Positions 16,373 through 24,455 of a DNA stretch of 64,000 nt are shown in pieces. Made by a program: the position numbers and the translations under genes. The stretch's first letter is position 1, and each line of letters opens with the position of its first letter. Under the pieces are notes generated by a model. It ran no database searches and was not told the DNA's origin. It saw nothing but the letters and a program-made list of their open reading frames with translations. This DNA comes from Paenibacillus periandrae (lineage in GTDB: Bacteria; Bacillota; Bacilli; Paenibacillales; NBRC-103111), in contig NZ_JAJNMU010000022.1 of the NCBI RefSeq assembly GCF_022458865.1, positions 1 to 64,000 of the forward strand. The letters run 5' to 3'.

Positions 16373-17278
16373 TCATTGGCCCATCTCAATCGTATCGCGT
16401 TTCATTAACCGCTGCAGCACTAGAGTCGTAATAAGCGACATCACCAGAATGACGACTCCGATGGCTGCTCCGTAACCAAAGTGATATTGCCTGAAGGCCA
16501 TTTGATATAAATAAGATCCCATAACCTGAGTGGTGTTGTCGGGCCCTCCGACTGTCATAATCCATACAATAACGAAAGAGCCGTTTAACGTCGTAAACAC
16601 GATATTCAGAATGGAAACCTTCATTTGCTCCCAAATAAGCGGTACGGTGATGTTAATAAATTGTCTCCATTGATTGGCGCCGTCTATATTGGCCGATTCA
16701 TAATACGAAGCGGGAATATTCACTATTGCAGCAATCATGAGAATCATATAGAAGCCGATACCGGCCCAAATGGTCGGGGGTAACAGCATCCAGATCGTAT
16801 GTTGAGGAAAGCCTAACCAAGTGATATCCACCTTATTTTCTGTAAATAAAGATAGGAACGCGTTTAGGAAGCCAATTTGAGGATTGTATATAAAATTCCA
16901 CAAAACCCCAATGACAACGACCGAAATAACATTCGGAATAAAAAAGATAGCACGGAAAAAGCCAGAGCCTTTGATCTTGAAGCGTGTAAGTGCAACCGCA
17001 AAAAAGGTGGCAATTATCATAATGCCAATTACTTTACCTACGACCAAGAAATAATCGTTGCCGATAGCAATATGCATAATAGGATCGGAAAGAAGCTCCT
17101 TGAAGTTGCCCAATCCTACGAATTCTTTGGTTTCCGAACCTCCCGACCAATCAAACAAGGAGTTATATAATGCCTGCACAACCGGATATACCGTGAACAG
17201 GCAGAAGAACAGAAAAGTCGGAATTATGAAAACAGCGATAAATAGCTTCCGTCCCCACTGAGCTGATCTTGTTCTCAC
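16373..17278 (-). CDS. carbohydrate ABC transporter permease (MalF-like)
   Basis: 301-residue permease with six membrane helices. The first is seen as LFIAVFIIPTFLFFCLF, and the EAA-type loop near SYYESANIDGANQWRQF marks ATPase contact. It starts with GTG at 17278, with AAGGTG 8 nt upstream. It pairs with the MalG-like permease downstream and the solute-binding lipoprotein upstream. Confidence 0.93.
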   Translation of the reverse strand: MRTRSAQWGRKLFIAVFIIPTFLFFCLFTVYPVVQALYNSLFDWSGGSETKEFVGLGNFKELLSDPIMHIAIGNDYFLVVGKVIGIMIIATFFAVALTRFKIKGSGFFRAIFFIPNVISVVVIGVLWNFIYNPQIGFLNAFLSLFTENKVDITWLGFPQHTIWMLLPPTIWAGIGFYMILMIAAIVNIPASYYESANIDGANQWRQFINITVPLIWEQMKVSILNIVFTTLNGSFVIVWIMTVGGPDNTTQVMGSYLYQMAFRQYHFGYGAAIGVVILVMSLITTLVLQRLMKRDTIEMGQ

Positions 17279-17363
17279 TCGTTATTCACCTTCCCTCTTG
17301 GCAACTGTAGCGGAGAAATCGAAAGAAGATTCCTCCGCACAATCTTATCTCACTTGTTAAAGC

Positions 17364-18704
17364 CTACTTTTTCGCCTTTTTGGCAGCCTCGCTTACGCGT
17401 TTTACCCACTCATCCGGCGTAATCGTGCCGATCGTTAATGCAACGGTTGCATCCTCCATCGCTTTGTCTACATCAGCGTTAAACTTAAAGTCCGGAACTA
17501 CAACCGTATTAGGGGAAGTTAGGGCAGCCGCGGCATCTTTAACAAAGTTAGGCGCTTTGGAGCTGCTGATATCTCCTTTAATATTGGAAGGAGCACCGCT
17601 TAACTCCGCCCATTGCGAGGCTTGTTCTTTAGAGAAAATGAAGGCCAGGAAAGCTTTTGCCGCTTCCTTGTTTTTCGCTTTTTTCGCAATGGCTACGGTA
17701 GCGGTTGAAGTGTATGCAACCACTTTTCCGCCTTTTTCTTGTGTAATGGAAGGGGTGAATCCGAAATCAAAGCCTTTAGGTATGTCTTTTGACATTTCAT
17801 TAGGCAGCCACAATCCGTTCGGAATGAAAGCGTCTTTGTGCTGGAGGAACAACGATTGGGAATCCGTATGGTTAATTTGAACTGATGCTTTGTCGATGAA
17901 TCCTTTGTCACGCAGCTGCACGATTTTGTTCAAGCCTGCCAATACCGCAGGGGACGAGAAAGCTTCAGCCTTGGATTCGCTCATATTTTCAAGGATCTTG
18001 TAATCGTTGTTGTTGGCAGATACAATCGCCGGGTACAGGAACGCACGGTTAATATAATATGGGTACTTGCCTGTATGAATGAAAGGATTAGTACCGCTTG
18101 CTTTAATTTTGTCGCTAACCTCCAGGAATGAAGGGAAATCATTGGGAGCATCCCAGCCCTTCTCTTTGAATAAAGCTTTATCCCAGAAAATGCCCCAAGA
18201 GTTCAGTACAAGCGGAACCGTGTAAAGCTTACCATCGTACTGATTCGGTTTTTGGGCAAGCAAATCGAGGATCTTGTCACCGTTTACATTTTTGGCATCC
18301 TTCAGGTATTCGGTTAAATCCTCCAGCTGTCCGTCGGTTACCATCTGCCGGTCGTTCAGCTCCGGTCCGTCAATATAGACGAAATCGGGCGGCGTGCCGC
18401 CAATCCAACGTGGTTTGTTTTGTTCATTGATTTTGGGTCCGGCGCTCTCTTTAACTTTCAATTCAGGGTTTGCTGCTTGAAAGTCTGCGATTACTTTCTT
18501 CCACCATTTGTCGCCGTAGCCGCCGACGAAATATTGGATTTCGAAATCGCCTGTCAGTTTTGCTGCACCTGCTTTTTTGGTGTCTGCACCTGCATTGGGG
18601 GTGGAAGGTACCGGTTTCGTGACTTCTGTTGAGCTGCCGCAGCCGGCAGCCGTTACTGCCAGCATTGCTGTTATTACTGACAAGGAAAGTTTACGTAATT
18701 TCAT
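17364..18704 (-). CDS. sugar ABC transporter substrate-binding lipoprotein
   Basis: 446-residue extracellular binding protein of the CUT1 group. The N-terminus is a lipoprotein signal (MKLRKLSLSVITAML, then a lipobox ending in AAGC at about residue 22). The mature part has the two-lobe family layout with a DFVYIDGPEL-type ligand segment. I chose the ATG at 18704, with AAGGAGAACGATCTC before it, rather than the frame start 69 bp earlier. It heads the importer operon. A leader terminator (18762-18818), a promoter (18885-18913) and a cre-like site (18921-18935) lie upstream. Confidence 0.93.
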   Translation of the reverse strand: MKLRKLSLSVITAMLAVTAAGCGSSTEVTKPVPSTPNAGADTKKAGAAKLTGDFEIQYFVGGYGDKWWKKVIADFQAANPELKVKESAGPKINEQNKPRWIGGTPPDFVYIDGPELNDRQMVTDGQLEDLTEYLKDAKNVNGDKILDLLAQKPNQYDGKLYTVPLVLNSWGIFWDKALFKEKGWDAPNDFPSFLEVSDKIKASGTNPFIHTGKYPYYINRAFLYPAIVSANNNDYKILENMSESKAEAFSSPAVLAGLNKIVQLRDKGFIDKASVQINHTDSQSLFLQHKDAFIPNGLWLPNEMSKDIPKGFDFGFTPSITQEKGGKVVAYTSTATVAIAKKAKNKEAAKAFLAFIFSKEQASQWAELSGAPSNIKGDISSSKAPNFVKDAAAALTSPNTVVVPDFKFNADVDKAMEDATVALTIGTITPDEWVKRVSEAAKKAKK

Positions 18705-18761
18705 GAGATCGTTCTCCTTCTTTTTATGGTTTGGTGGACTCAGAATGCTCGAAAACAAAAT

Positions 18762-18818
18762 AAAAAAGGGCATAGTTATAGAAGAAGACTTGCACTCTTC
18801 AATAACTAATGCCCTTTT
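18762..18818 (-). terminator. leader terminator/attenuator of the sugar importer operon
   Basis: On the minus strand GGGCATTAGTTATTGAAGA pairs with the imperfect complement ending ATGCCC, followed by TTTTTTATTTTG. It lies between the promoter and the binding-protein gene, so full expression requires read-through or antitermination. Upstream in the leader a smaller stem TTAACT/AGTTAA is present and repeats part of the terminator arm. Confidence 0.75.
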
Positions 18819-18884
18819 GGTAACATGTTATTAAAATTAATGTATGAAATTGGGTTTTTAACTAATATTTGTTCAGTTAATTAG

Positions 18885-18913
18885 ATATTACTATAAGCTG
18901 TGATGAACGTCAA
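18885..18913 (-). promoter_or_regulatory. sugar importer promoter
   Basis: On the minus strand TTGACG (18913-18908), 17 bp, TAATAT (18890-18885), about 180 nt upstream of the binding-protein start. Confidence 0.6.
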
Positions 18914-18920
18914 TACTAAA

Positions 18921-18935
18921 ATGTAAGCGCTAAAC
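18921..18935. promoter_or_regulatory. cre-like site (CcpA)
   Basis: ATGTAAGCGCTAAAC resembles the catabolite-responsive element TGWAANCGNTNWCA (12 of 14). It lies 7 bp upstream of the -35 element of the sugar importer. Confidence 0.5.
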
Positions 18936-19143
18936 TTCGGAGTCATATATGAAATCAGCTTTAAGAGGGAATTTCCCATGAGCTGCTCTATCCCATTTTA
19001 TATAGAACTTTATTTACTGCCACCACAGGTGTAATATGAAACACATTAAATCAGTAAATATGAAAGACAGATCACCTTATTCGTGCTAACTCCTGATAGG
19101 GAAGCGCACTCATTAATAGATATTAAAAGTGTGGAGGCTGGTC

Positions 19144-19812
19144 ATGATGCAATATGAGTATTTGCTGCGGGTTATTTTAGCAGGAATTTGTGGCGCATTG
19201 GTTGGGTATGAACGAAAAAATCGCATGAAGGAAGCGGGGATTCGTACCCATTTTGTTGTTGCACTTGGTGCTTCTCTGATGATGATTATTTCTAAATATG
19301 GTTTTCAGGATCAGAACGGGTGGGAGAATGTAGCTTTCGATCCATCGCGTATAGCTGCTCAGGTGGTGAGCGGGGTAGGGTTTCTGGGAGCAGGGATGAT
19401 TTTTATGCAGCGATTGACCATAAAAGGACTTACCACTGCAGCTGGGATATGGGCTACTGCAGGGGTAGGTATGGCTATTGGAGCCGGTTTGTACGTTCTG
19501 GGGGCAGGTGTGGCTATTATTATTTTTGTCGCTCAAAAGCTGTTACATGGCCGCTTCAATTGGTTATCCTCCCCCAAAACGGAACAGCTGGTTATTCGAA
19601 TTACGAATGAGCCAGGGGCGACCTCCCAAATTCAACAGCTGCTGGAAGAGAAGCATATTTCCATTCTAAGCTTTCAGGCCGAAAGTAGCGGTATGAGCTC
19701 GGAAGACATTACATTGGAGATGATTGTAAGATTTCCAGGCTCTTATAGAGTGGAGCAATTGCTGCCAATCGTGCAGGAGGCTTCGTTCGTAAGAGCCGTT
19801 GAACTCAAGTAA
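19144..19812 (+). CDS. MgtC/SapB family membrane protein
   Basis: 222 residues with four or so N-terminal membrane helices. Family motifs include LAGICGALVGYERK, GIRTHFVVALGASLMM and QVVSGVGFLGAGMIF. A soluble C-terminal domain (about 145-222) resembles an ACT-like fold. MgtC proteins are linked to growth at low magnesium and to F-type ATPase control, but the role of plain SapB members is unclear. GGAGG (19133-19137) precedes ATG 19144; ATG 19147 is also possible. Monocistronic. Confidence 0.9.
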   Translation: MMQYEYLLRVILAGICGALVGYERKNRMKEAGIRTHFVVALGASLMMIISKYGFQDQNGWENVAFDPSRIAAQVVSGVGFLGAGMIFMQRLTIKGLTTAAGIWATAGVGMAIGAGLYVLGAGVAIIIFVAQKLLHGRFNWLSSPKTEQLVIRITNEPGATSQIQQLLEEKHISILSFQAESSGMSSEDITLEMIVRFPGSYRVEQLLPIVQEASFVRAVELK

Positions 19813-19883
19813 CAACTCATGTAAGTGAGTACCAATCCATTCTATGGCGTAAAGGATACTACAATTGGGTTTGTCACCATTGT

Positions 19884-20825
19884 CTACTCCCTTTGTCGGA
19901 TCAGCTTCGTTAGGCGACCCTGAGCAGTCCATTCAACCACATAGACATCTCCGCGGGAGTCTACGCATACTCCGTGCGGGGAGCTAAACTTGTCAGGTCG
20001 CAAGTATGCTTTGGGCAGGTTTGGCCATCCTTGCTGTTTGTATGCCTGCTGATCCTCTCCAAGATGGGTGATCAAGCGATCGTTCTTATCCAGAATCGTC
20101 ACGCGGCTGTCCAGATCGGGAATATAAACCTCATCGCCGAAAAAATAAAAGCTGCACGGTAAGTCGAGATTATGCTCCATAAAACGTTTGTGTTGTCCCT
20201 CCAGTGTGAATACCTGAATGCGATGGTTTCTACGATCAGCCACATACAGCTCGGGTTCCTTGCCGCGCAAATTGACAGAAATCCCGTGCGGCTCCAGCAG
20301 CTGGCCCGGCTCGGAGCCGCGGCCTCCCCATGAACGGATATAGCTGCCTTCCGCATTGTACTGGTGAATATAATATTGTCCATATCCGTCAGCCACATAG
20401 ATGTCTCCATTCGGAGCGACACATACATCTGTGGGAACATAGCGCCGCGAGGCATCATAAAGGTCTGGACGGTCAGGCTGACCTTGCTCCCATATTAGCG
20501 TCCCGTCTGTAGTGGTTTTAACCAGGAGCGCGCGCAGCCTGTCTGTAAAATACAAATATTCCTTGCCGTCCTGATCCTGATGCAGGTAGAAGCCGTGGGC
20601 TCCACCCTCAAATTCCTTGCCCCATGATGTAAGAAAGCGGCCATCCCTGTCAAACACAATAACGGGATCCTTACCTGTATGATGCACATAGACGTTATCC
20701 TGCGAATCGACGCATACGCCGTGGGTATAGCCATAAGCCATGTTGGCAGGCAGTTTACCCCATTCCTCCGCTATTACATAGGCATGTGAAGCACAACCGA
20801 TCACGTGTGTGTTCAATATTCTCAT
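19884..20825 (-). CDS. NHL-repeat beta-propeller protein
   Basis: 313-residue soluble protein built of six-bladed-propeller NHL repeats. Recurrent blade motifs are GVCVDSQDNVYV, DVCVAPNGDIYVADG, GISVNLRGKEPELYVADRR and GVCVDSRGDVYVVEW. There is no signal peptide, so it is probably cytosolic. Its start ATG at 20825 has GGAGA upstream, and it lies 38 bp after the phytanoyl-CoA dioxygenase-like gene on the same strand, forming a two-gene operon facing an AraC regulator. The substrate is unknown; some NHL proteins are lyases or lactonases. Confidence 0.88.
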   Translation of the reverse strand: MRILNTHVIGCASHAYVIAEEWGKLPANMAYGYTHGVCVDSQDNVYVHHTGKDPVIVFDRDGRFLTSWGKEFEGGAHGFYLHQDQDGKEYLYFTDRLRALLVKTTTDGTLIWEQGQPDRPDLYDASRRYVPTDVCVAPNGDIYVADGYGQYYIHQYNAEGSYIRSWGGRGSEPGQLLEPHGISVNLRGKEPELYVADRRNHRIQVFTLEGQHKRFMEHNLDLPCSFYFFGDEVYIPDLDSRVTILDKNDRLITHLGEDQQAYKQQGWPNLPKAYLRPDKFSSPHGVCVDSRGDVYVVEWTAQGRLTKLIRQRE

Positions 20826-20863
20826 CAATCTCCTCTCCATTGGGATTTATCCTAATCATATCA

Positions 20864-21682
20864 TTATTTTTGATATACAACTGGAAAATGCTCTCCAGCC
20901 AAAATATCTCCCTGTTTAATATCGACATAGGGCAGCATCGGATGTTTTCCGGACGGCTCGTAGCGGGTATGACCCGGCATATAATGGACAGCAATGGCTC
21001 GGCGTTTCATATGTGATCGATTATTCGGGCTTCCGTGCCAGGTCAGGGAATGATGATAGCCAACCTGGCCTTTCTTGATCTCAAAGGGAACTGCTGTCAG
21101 ATCCGCACCTTCCGGGAGTAATTCGGGCTTGCGGTGATAAGGCATAAACTGCTCGTTGCTGGCCAAATATTTTTGGTGATCTCCCCATTTATGACTCCCC
21201 GGAACCATCCACATGCAGCCATTGTCGATAACAGCATCATCAAGGGCAACCCAGGCGCTGACAAGATCGGCAGGCTGAATGATCGGCCACAACGGATGAT
21301 CCTGATGCCATGCCGTCGGTCCACCTGTTACTGGCGGCTTGTATTGAATCTGATCATGCCATATGCGAAGCGTATCGGTCTGGCATAGCTGAGCGATCTC
21401 TTCACAAATCCGGGAATGACCTGCGTGCTGTAGAAAGGCTTCACTTACCATCCAGATATTGACGATTTGAATGACCTTCTCGTTGGCGACCATTTTCATC
21501 CCGTCATAGGGAGATTGACCTTCCTTCATATTACGGTTTAGAACCGGCTGCTTGACCGTTTTTCCGTCCATAACGAGATCCAGCTCCTCGCGCAGCCGTT
21601 CAACCTCGCTGTCATCCAGCATAACCCCGCCTTTTAAAAATCCGTTCCGTTCAAATTCCTCGATCTGCGCCGCGTTCAGCAT
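20864..21682 (-). CDS. phytanoyl-CoA dioxygenase (PhyH) family protein
   Basis: 272 residues; Fe(II)/2-oxoglutarate-dependent oxygenase fold. The iron site is HxD in TAWHQDHPLW with a distal His in SLTWHGSPNNRS, and an Arg (KRRAIAVHYMPG) is placed to bind 2-oxoglutarate. The start at 21682 (MLNAAQIEEF) follows GAGGGG. The gene is first in an operon with the NHL protein and is divergent from an AraC regulator. In Paenibacillus such PhyH/AraC pairs often serve catabolism of small molecules, but the substrate is not evident here. Confidence 0.88.
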   Translation of the reverse strand: MLNAAQIEEFERNGFLKGGVMLDDSEVERLREELDLVMDGKTVKQPVLNRNMKEGQSPYDGMKMVANEKVIQIVNIWMVSEAFLQHAGHSRICEEIAQLCQTDTLRIWHDQIQYKPPVTGGPTAWHQDHPLWPIIQPADLVSAWVALDDAVIDNGCMWMVPGSHKWGDHQKYLASNEQFMPYHRKPELLPEGADLTAVPFEIKKGQVGYHHSLTWHGSPNNRSHMKRRAIAVHYMPGHTRYEPSGKHPMLPYVDIKQGDILAGEHFPVVYQK

Positions 21683-21818
21683 ATAGCATTCCCCTCTCAT
21701 TGAAACCAGCTTATTTGTGGTGATATAGTGAAGTATAAGAGCTTGTGAACGGTACGTATTTAGACAAAACCAAGAGGCATTTACGCTTTTCCAATATCCT
21801 AGTAGGAGTGGCTTACAA

Positions 21819-22691
21819 ATGAACGTAGGTTCCCTTCTGACGCTGACGCCAACGATTAATTTTGCTCACCGCAGCCGAGTGGACGCACATGTAACCTGGG
21901 GTCCCAGAACGATTCCCGACTGGCAGTTTTTTTATGTTATCGAGGGAGAAGCAGAGCTTCTGTATAACCAAAAGCAGCAGCGGATCAGGACGGGGCAGTG
22001 TGTGCTCTTTGGTCCTGACAGCCCAAATCAGCTAAACACCCTTACTGAGGCATTATTTTACAGCGTCCACTTCCTTTGGTCCCATCCTTCACCGGTACCC
22101 ATCCATCCGGCTTACCGCATTCGGGAAAGCTCCTTCGAGGACCTTTCATGTCAGGCTCCGATATATCATATGGATATTCCCGAGTATGGAAATATTTCCA
22201 TTCCTCCCTGGTTTGATCTTCCTGAGCTGGAACAGCTATTCTTAAGAATCGTGAAGGAATATCAGCTGGAGCAGCCAGGATACGCCTTCGTGCTGCGAGC
22301 CCTGCTGATGGAGCTGATCGCAAGCCTCATGCGTCATGTACTGGATCAATCCTTTACGCGAAAAGCCAGTAAAATAGAGTCGGCGCTTGAAATGATGCGC
22401 ATCCATCCCGAGCAGCCATGGACGGTCGAGCAGCTTGCCCATCTGTGCGGGTACCATCCAATCCATTTTACGAAGCTCTTTAAGGCAGAGATGGGACGAA
22501 CACCCAAGCATTATTTAATCTCGGAGCGGATGAAGCGAGCGAAGCAGATGCTTCTTGGTGAACAGACGCTCAGTGATATTGCCGAACAGCTGAATTACAC
22601 CAGCATTCACTATTTCAGCAATCAATTCAAGAAGGAAACAGGACTAAGTCCAAGCGAATTCCGACAGCAGGGCAGTCGTACTTTTCATTGA
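21819..22691 (+). CDS. AraC family transcriptional regulator
   Basis: 290 residues. The N-terminal cupin-like sensor domain (1-165) includes PDWQFFYVIEGEAELLYN. The C-terminal AraC DNA-binding domain (about 185-285) has two helix-turn-helix units: TVEQLAHLCGYHPIHFTKLF, then LSDIAEQLNYTSIHYFSNQF. AGGAGTG precedes ATG 21819. It is divergent from the dioxygenase/NHL operon and is the likely local regulator. A terminator follows at 22779. Confidence 0.93.
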   Translation: MNVGSLLTLTPTINFAHRSRVDAHVTWGPRTIPDWQFFYVIEGEAELLYNQKQQRIRTGQCVLFGPDSPNQLNTLTEALFYSVHFLWSHPSPVPIHPAYRIRESSFEDLSCQAPIYHMDIPEYGNISIPPWFDLPELEQLFLRIVKEYQLEQPGYAFVLRALLMELIASLMRHVLDQSFTRKASKIESALEMMRIHPEQPWTVEQLAHLCGYHPIHFTKLFKAEMGRTPKHYLISERMKRAKQMLLGEQTLSDIAEQLNYTSIHYFSNQFKKETGLSPSEFRQQGSRTFH

Positions 22692-22778
22692 TCCCTTTCC
22701 ATTTGCGATGGCCAGTAAGGTTATGCTGGTGGATGATGTATTTTTTGTAAGTAAGAACAGACTATGGTTGACAAGGAG

Positions 22779-22814
22779 ACGAAGCCCGTGCTGGATATGG
22801 GTTTCGTTTTTTTT
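22779..22814 (+). terminator. AraC gene terminator
   Basis: ACGAAGCCC/GGGTTTCGT stem with a run of eight T. It lies 88 bp after the AraC stop. Confidence 0.8.
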
Positions 22815-23079
22815 GTTGAGTAGGAGCCTTCGTTCACGGCTCGACAACCACCATGTATTATAAAATGTAAATTGATGTAAAAATAATTTAACGTTTTGTG
22901 TGAAAAACCGCTCGCTCGAACGGCACCTAGGTCGACATCCTGATTGATACTGCCAAGCGTACAAGGAAACTGCTTGCGGTGTATCAGCAATCGCGGTATG
23001 CACCTGCGTATCGTAATCCAGCTTGGTCAGGATAACAACCCGCTCGTAGATTAAATTGAAGCATACACTTGCTAAGCAG
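22815..23079. other. intergenic stretch without a supportable gene
   Basis: Between two terminators. Short minus-strand open frames (for example from 23084 and 22990) have no convincing start sites or recognisable similarity, and they look like decayed coding sequence. I see no RNA gene. Confidence 0.4.
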
Positions 23080-23102
23080 GCCACTCGTCAGAGTGGCTTT
23101 TT
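23080..23102 (+). terminator. terminator-like hairpin
   Basis: GCCACTC/GAGTGGC stem with TTTTT. It has no plausible gene upstream and resembles the terminators at 9467 and 24357. Confidence 0.6.
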
Positions 23103-23111
23103 GCGAAAATA

Positions 23112-23206
23112 GTACACAATATATAGACATAATTAGCTTAATAAATTTTAATATGTGTATTATATAATTTTATTGTGTACATTATACCTTAAATAGTATA
23201 CAATAA
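23112..23206. promoter_or_regulatory. operator-like repeats upstream of GAPDH gene
   Basis: GTACACAATA (23112-23121), its exact inverse TATTGTGTAC (23171-23180) and a near copy GTATACAATA (23196-23205) lie in a very AT-rich leader before the gene at 23254. The symmetry suggests a repressor binding site. Confidence 0.5.
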
Positions 23207-23253
23207 ACATCAAATAAAGCGTATTATATATAATCGTATAAGGGGGCTTTAAC

Positions 23254-24291
23254 TTGGGACTTGGTGTAGGTATTAGTGGAATGGGGAGAATCGGAAGGCT
23301 GTTGGTCAGGAAAATTTGCTCAGATCAGCAGCCAACGGTTCAGTTAAAAGCGCTGAATTGCGTTTATCCGGTTGAGACGATTGCTCACCTTTTGAAATAT
23401 GACACCGTACATGGAAGATGGGACGCCAATATCTCGGTACATGATGGACATTTAATCATTAATGAACAGCAGATTGAAATGATTTCGGAACGGAATCCTG
23501 AACGTATCCCATGGGGACGTTTTGATGTACAGCTAGCTGTTGATGCAACAGGCAAGTTTAATAACAGGGAAGGAGCCAGCAAGCATATCGCAGCAGGTGC
23601 ATCCCATGTCTTGATCACGGCTCCAGGCAAACAGATGGATCTGACAATTGTGATGGGGGTCAATGATCATGAATATGATCCCGGTAAGCATCGGCTTTTG
23701 TCCGCAGCTTCTTGTACAACCAACTGCTTGTCCCCGGTCTTATTAATCCTGGATCAAGCGTTTGGGGTTCAATCAGGTTGGATGACGACTATTCATTCCT
23801 ACACAGCTGACCAGAATCATTTGGACAATCCTCACAAGGACCTGCGGAGAGCAAGGGCTTGTACCGAGTCTATTGTTCCTACAACAACAGGGGTGGGTGA
23901 GGCACTTGCAGACGTGCTTCCCCATTTGGCCTCTCATATTCAGGGAATTTCTCTCCGTGTTCCGACACAAGATGTGTCATTGATAGATTTGACGGTAAAG
24001 GTTTCTCAACCCTATAGCCTGGAGCACGTCAAGGCCGTGTTGAAAAAGGCATCTAAGCAACGCTTATCACCTTATGTTGGTTATACAGATGAACCTCTCG
24101 TATCTGCCGATTATATCGGTTGCTCTAAATCCGCCGTTATCGATGGCTCTTCCATTATGGTCATGCATGATCAAATTAAGGTATTAGCTTGGTATGACAA
24201 TGAATGGGCCTATGCGAGTCGTGTTGTTGAACTGATGCAGCTCATATCGGACAGAGTAGATCAGGTAAGGAAGGCTCCACAGCTGACTTAG
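23254..24291 (+). CDS. gapB: glyceraldehyde-3-phosphate dehydrogenase, GapB type
   Basis: 345 residues. The Rossmann motif GISGMGRIGRLLVRK and the catalytic SAASCTTNCLSPV (Cys) with its His in TTIHSYTADQN are present, as is PTTTGVGEAL. The usual Asp after the second strand (for NAD) is replaced by NCVYPVETIAHLLKYDT. This resembles the GapB group, which prefers NADP and works in gluconeogenesis. The start is TTG 23254 with AAGGGGG upstream; no pgk or tpi follows, consistent with a lone gluconeogenic gap gene. Inverted repeats upstream suggest its own repressor. Confidence 0.88.
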   Translation: MGLGVGISGMGRIGRLLVRKICSDQQPTVQLKALNCVYPVETIAHLLKYDTVHGRWDANISVHDGHLIINEQQIEMISERNPERIPWGRFDVQLAVDATGKFNNREGASKHIAAGASHVLITAPGKQMDLTIVMGVNDHEYDPGKHRLLSAASCTTNCLSPVLLILDQAFGVQSGWMTTIHSYTADQNHLDNPHKDLRRARACTESIVPTTTGVGEALADVLPHLASHIQGISLRVPTQDVSLIDLTVKVSQPYSLEHVKAVLKKASKQRLSPYVGYTDEPLVSADYIGCSKSAVIDGSSIMVMHDQIKVLAWYDNEWAYASRVVELMQLISDRVDQVRKAPQLT

Positions 24292-24356
24292 AGGGGGAGT
24301 TATGGTGGTTTAATGAGGGTGAGCTATTACGCGGAGTGGTTGGAGCTTGAAAAGTT

Positions 24357-24381
24357 AAGCCATTCCTCAGAATGGCTTTTT
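24357..24381 (+). terminator. gapB terminator
   Basis: AAGCCATTC/GAATGGCTT stem followed by T residues, 65 bp after the stop. Confidence 0.75.
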
Positions 24382-24455
24382 GGCATGTCATTGACAACTC
24401 CGGCAGTTAAGGTTTATTTTTTAGATGGCTGTTGTTCTCAAGAAGGGAGCCGTCT

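Noticed and set aside
18835..19143. Magnesium (M-box) riboswitch upstream of the MgtC-like gene
   Set aside because: The conserved M-box blocks were looked for and not found; no structured RNA was supported.
22815..23079. Decayed recombinase or transposase remnant on the minus strand
   Set aside because: The translated fragments match no family I can name, and there are no terminal repeats or target duplications.
23080..24381. gapB as part of a mobile unit between two similar terminator hairpins (23080 and 24357)
   Set aside because: The hairpins differ in stem sequence and loop, and share the pattern with the tRNA-Arg terminator; they are better read as ordinary terminators.
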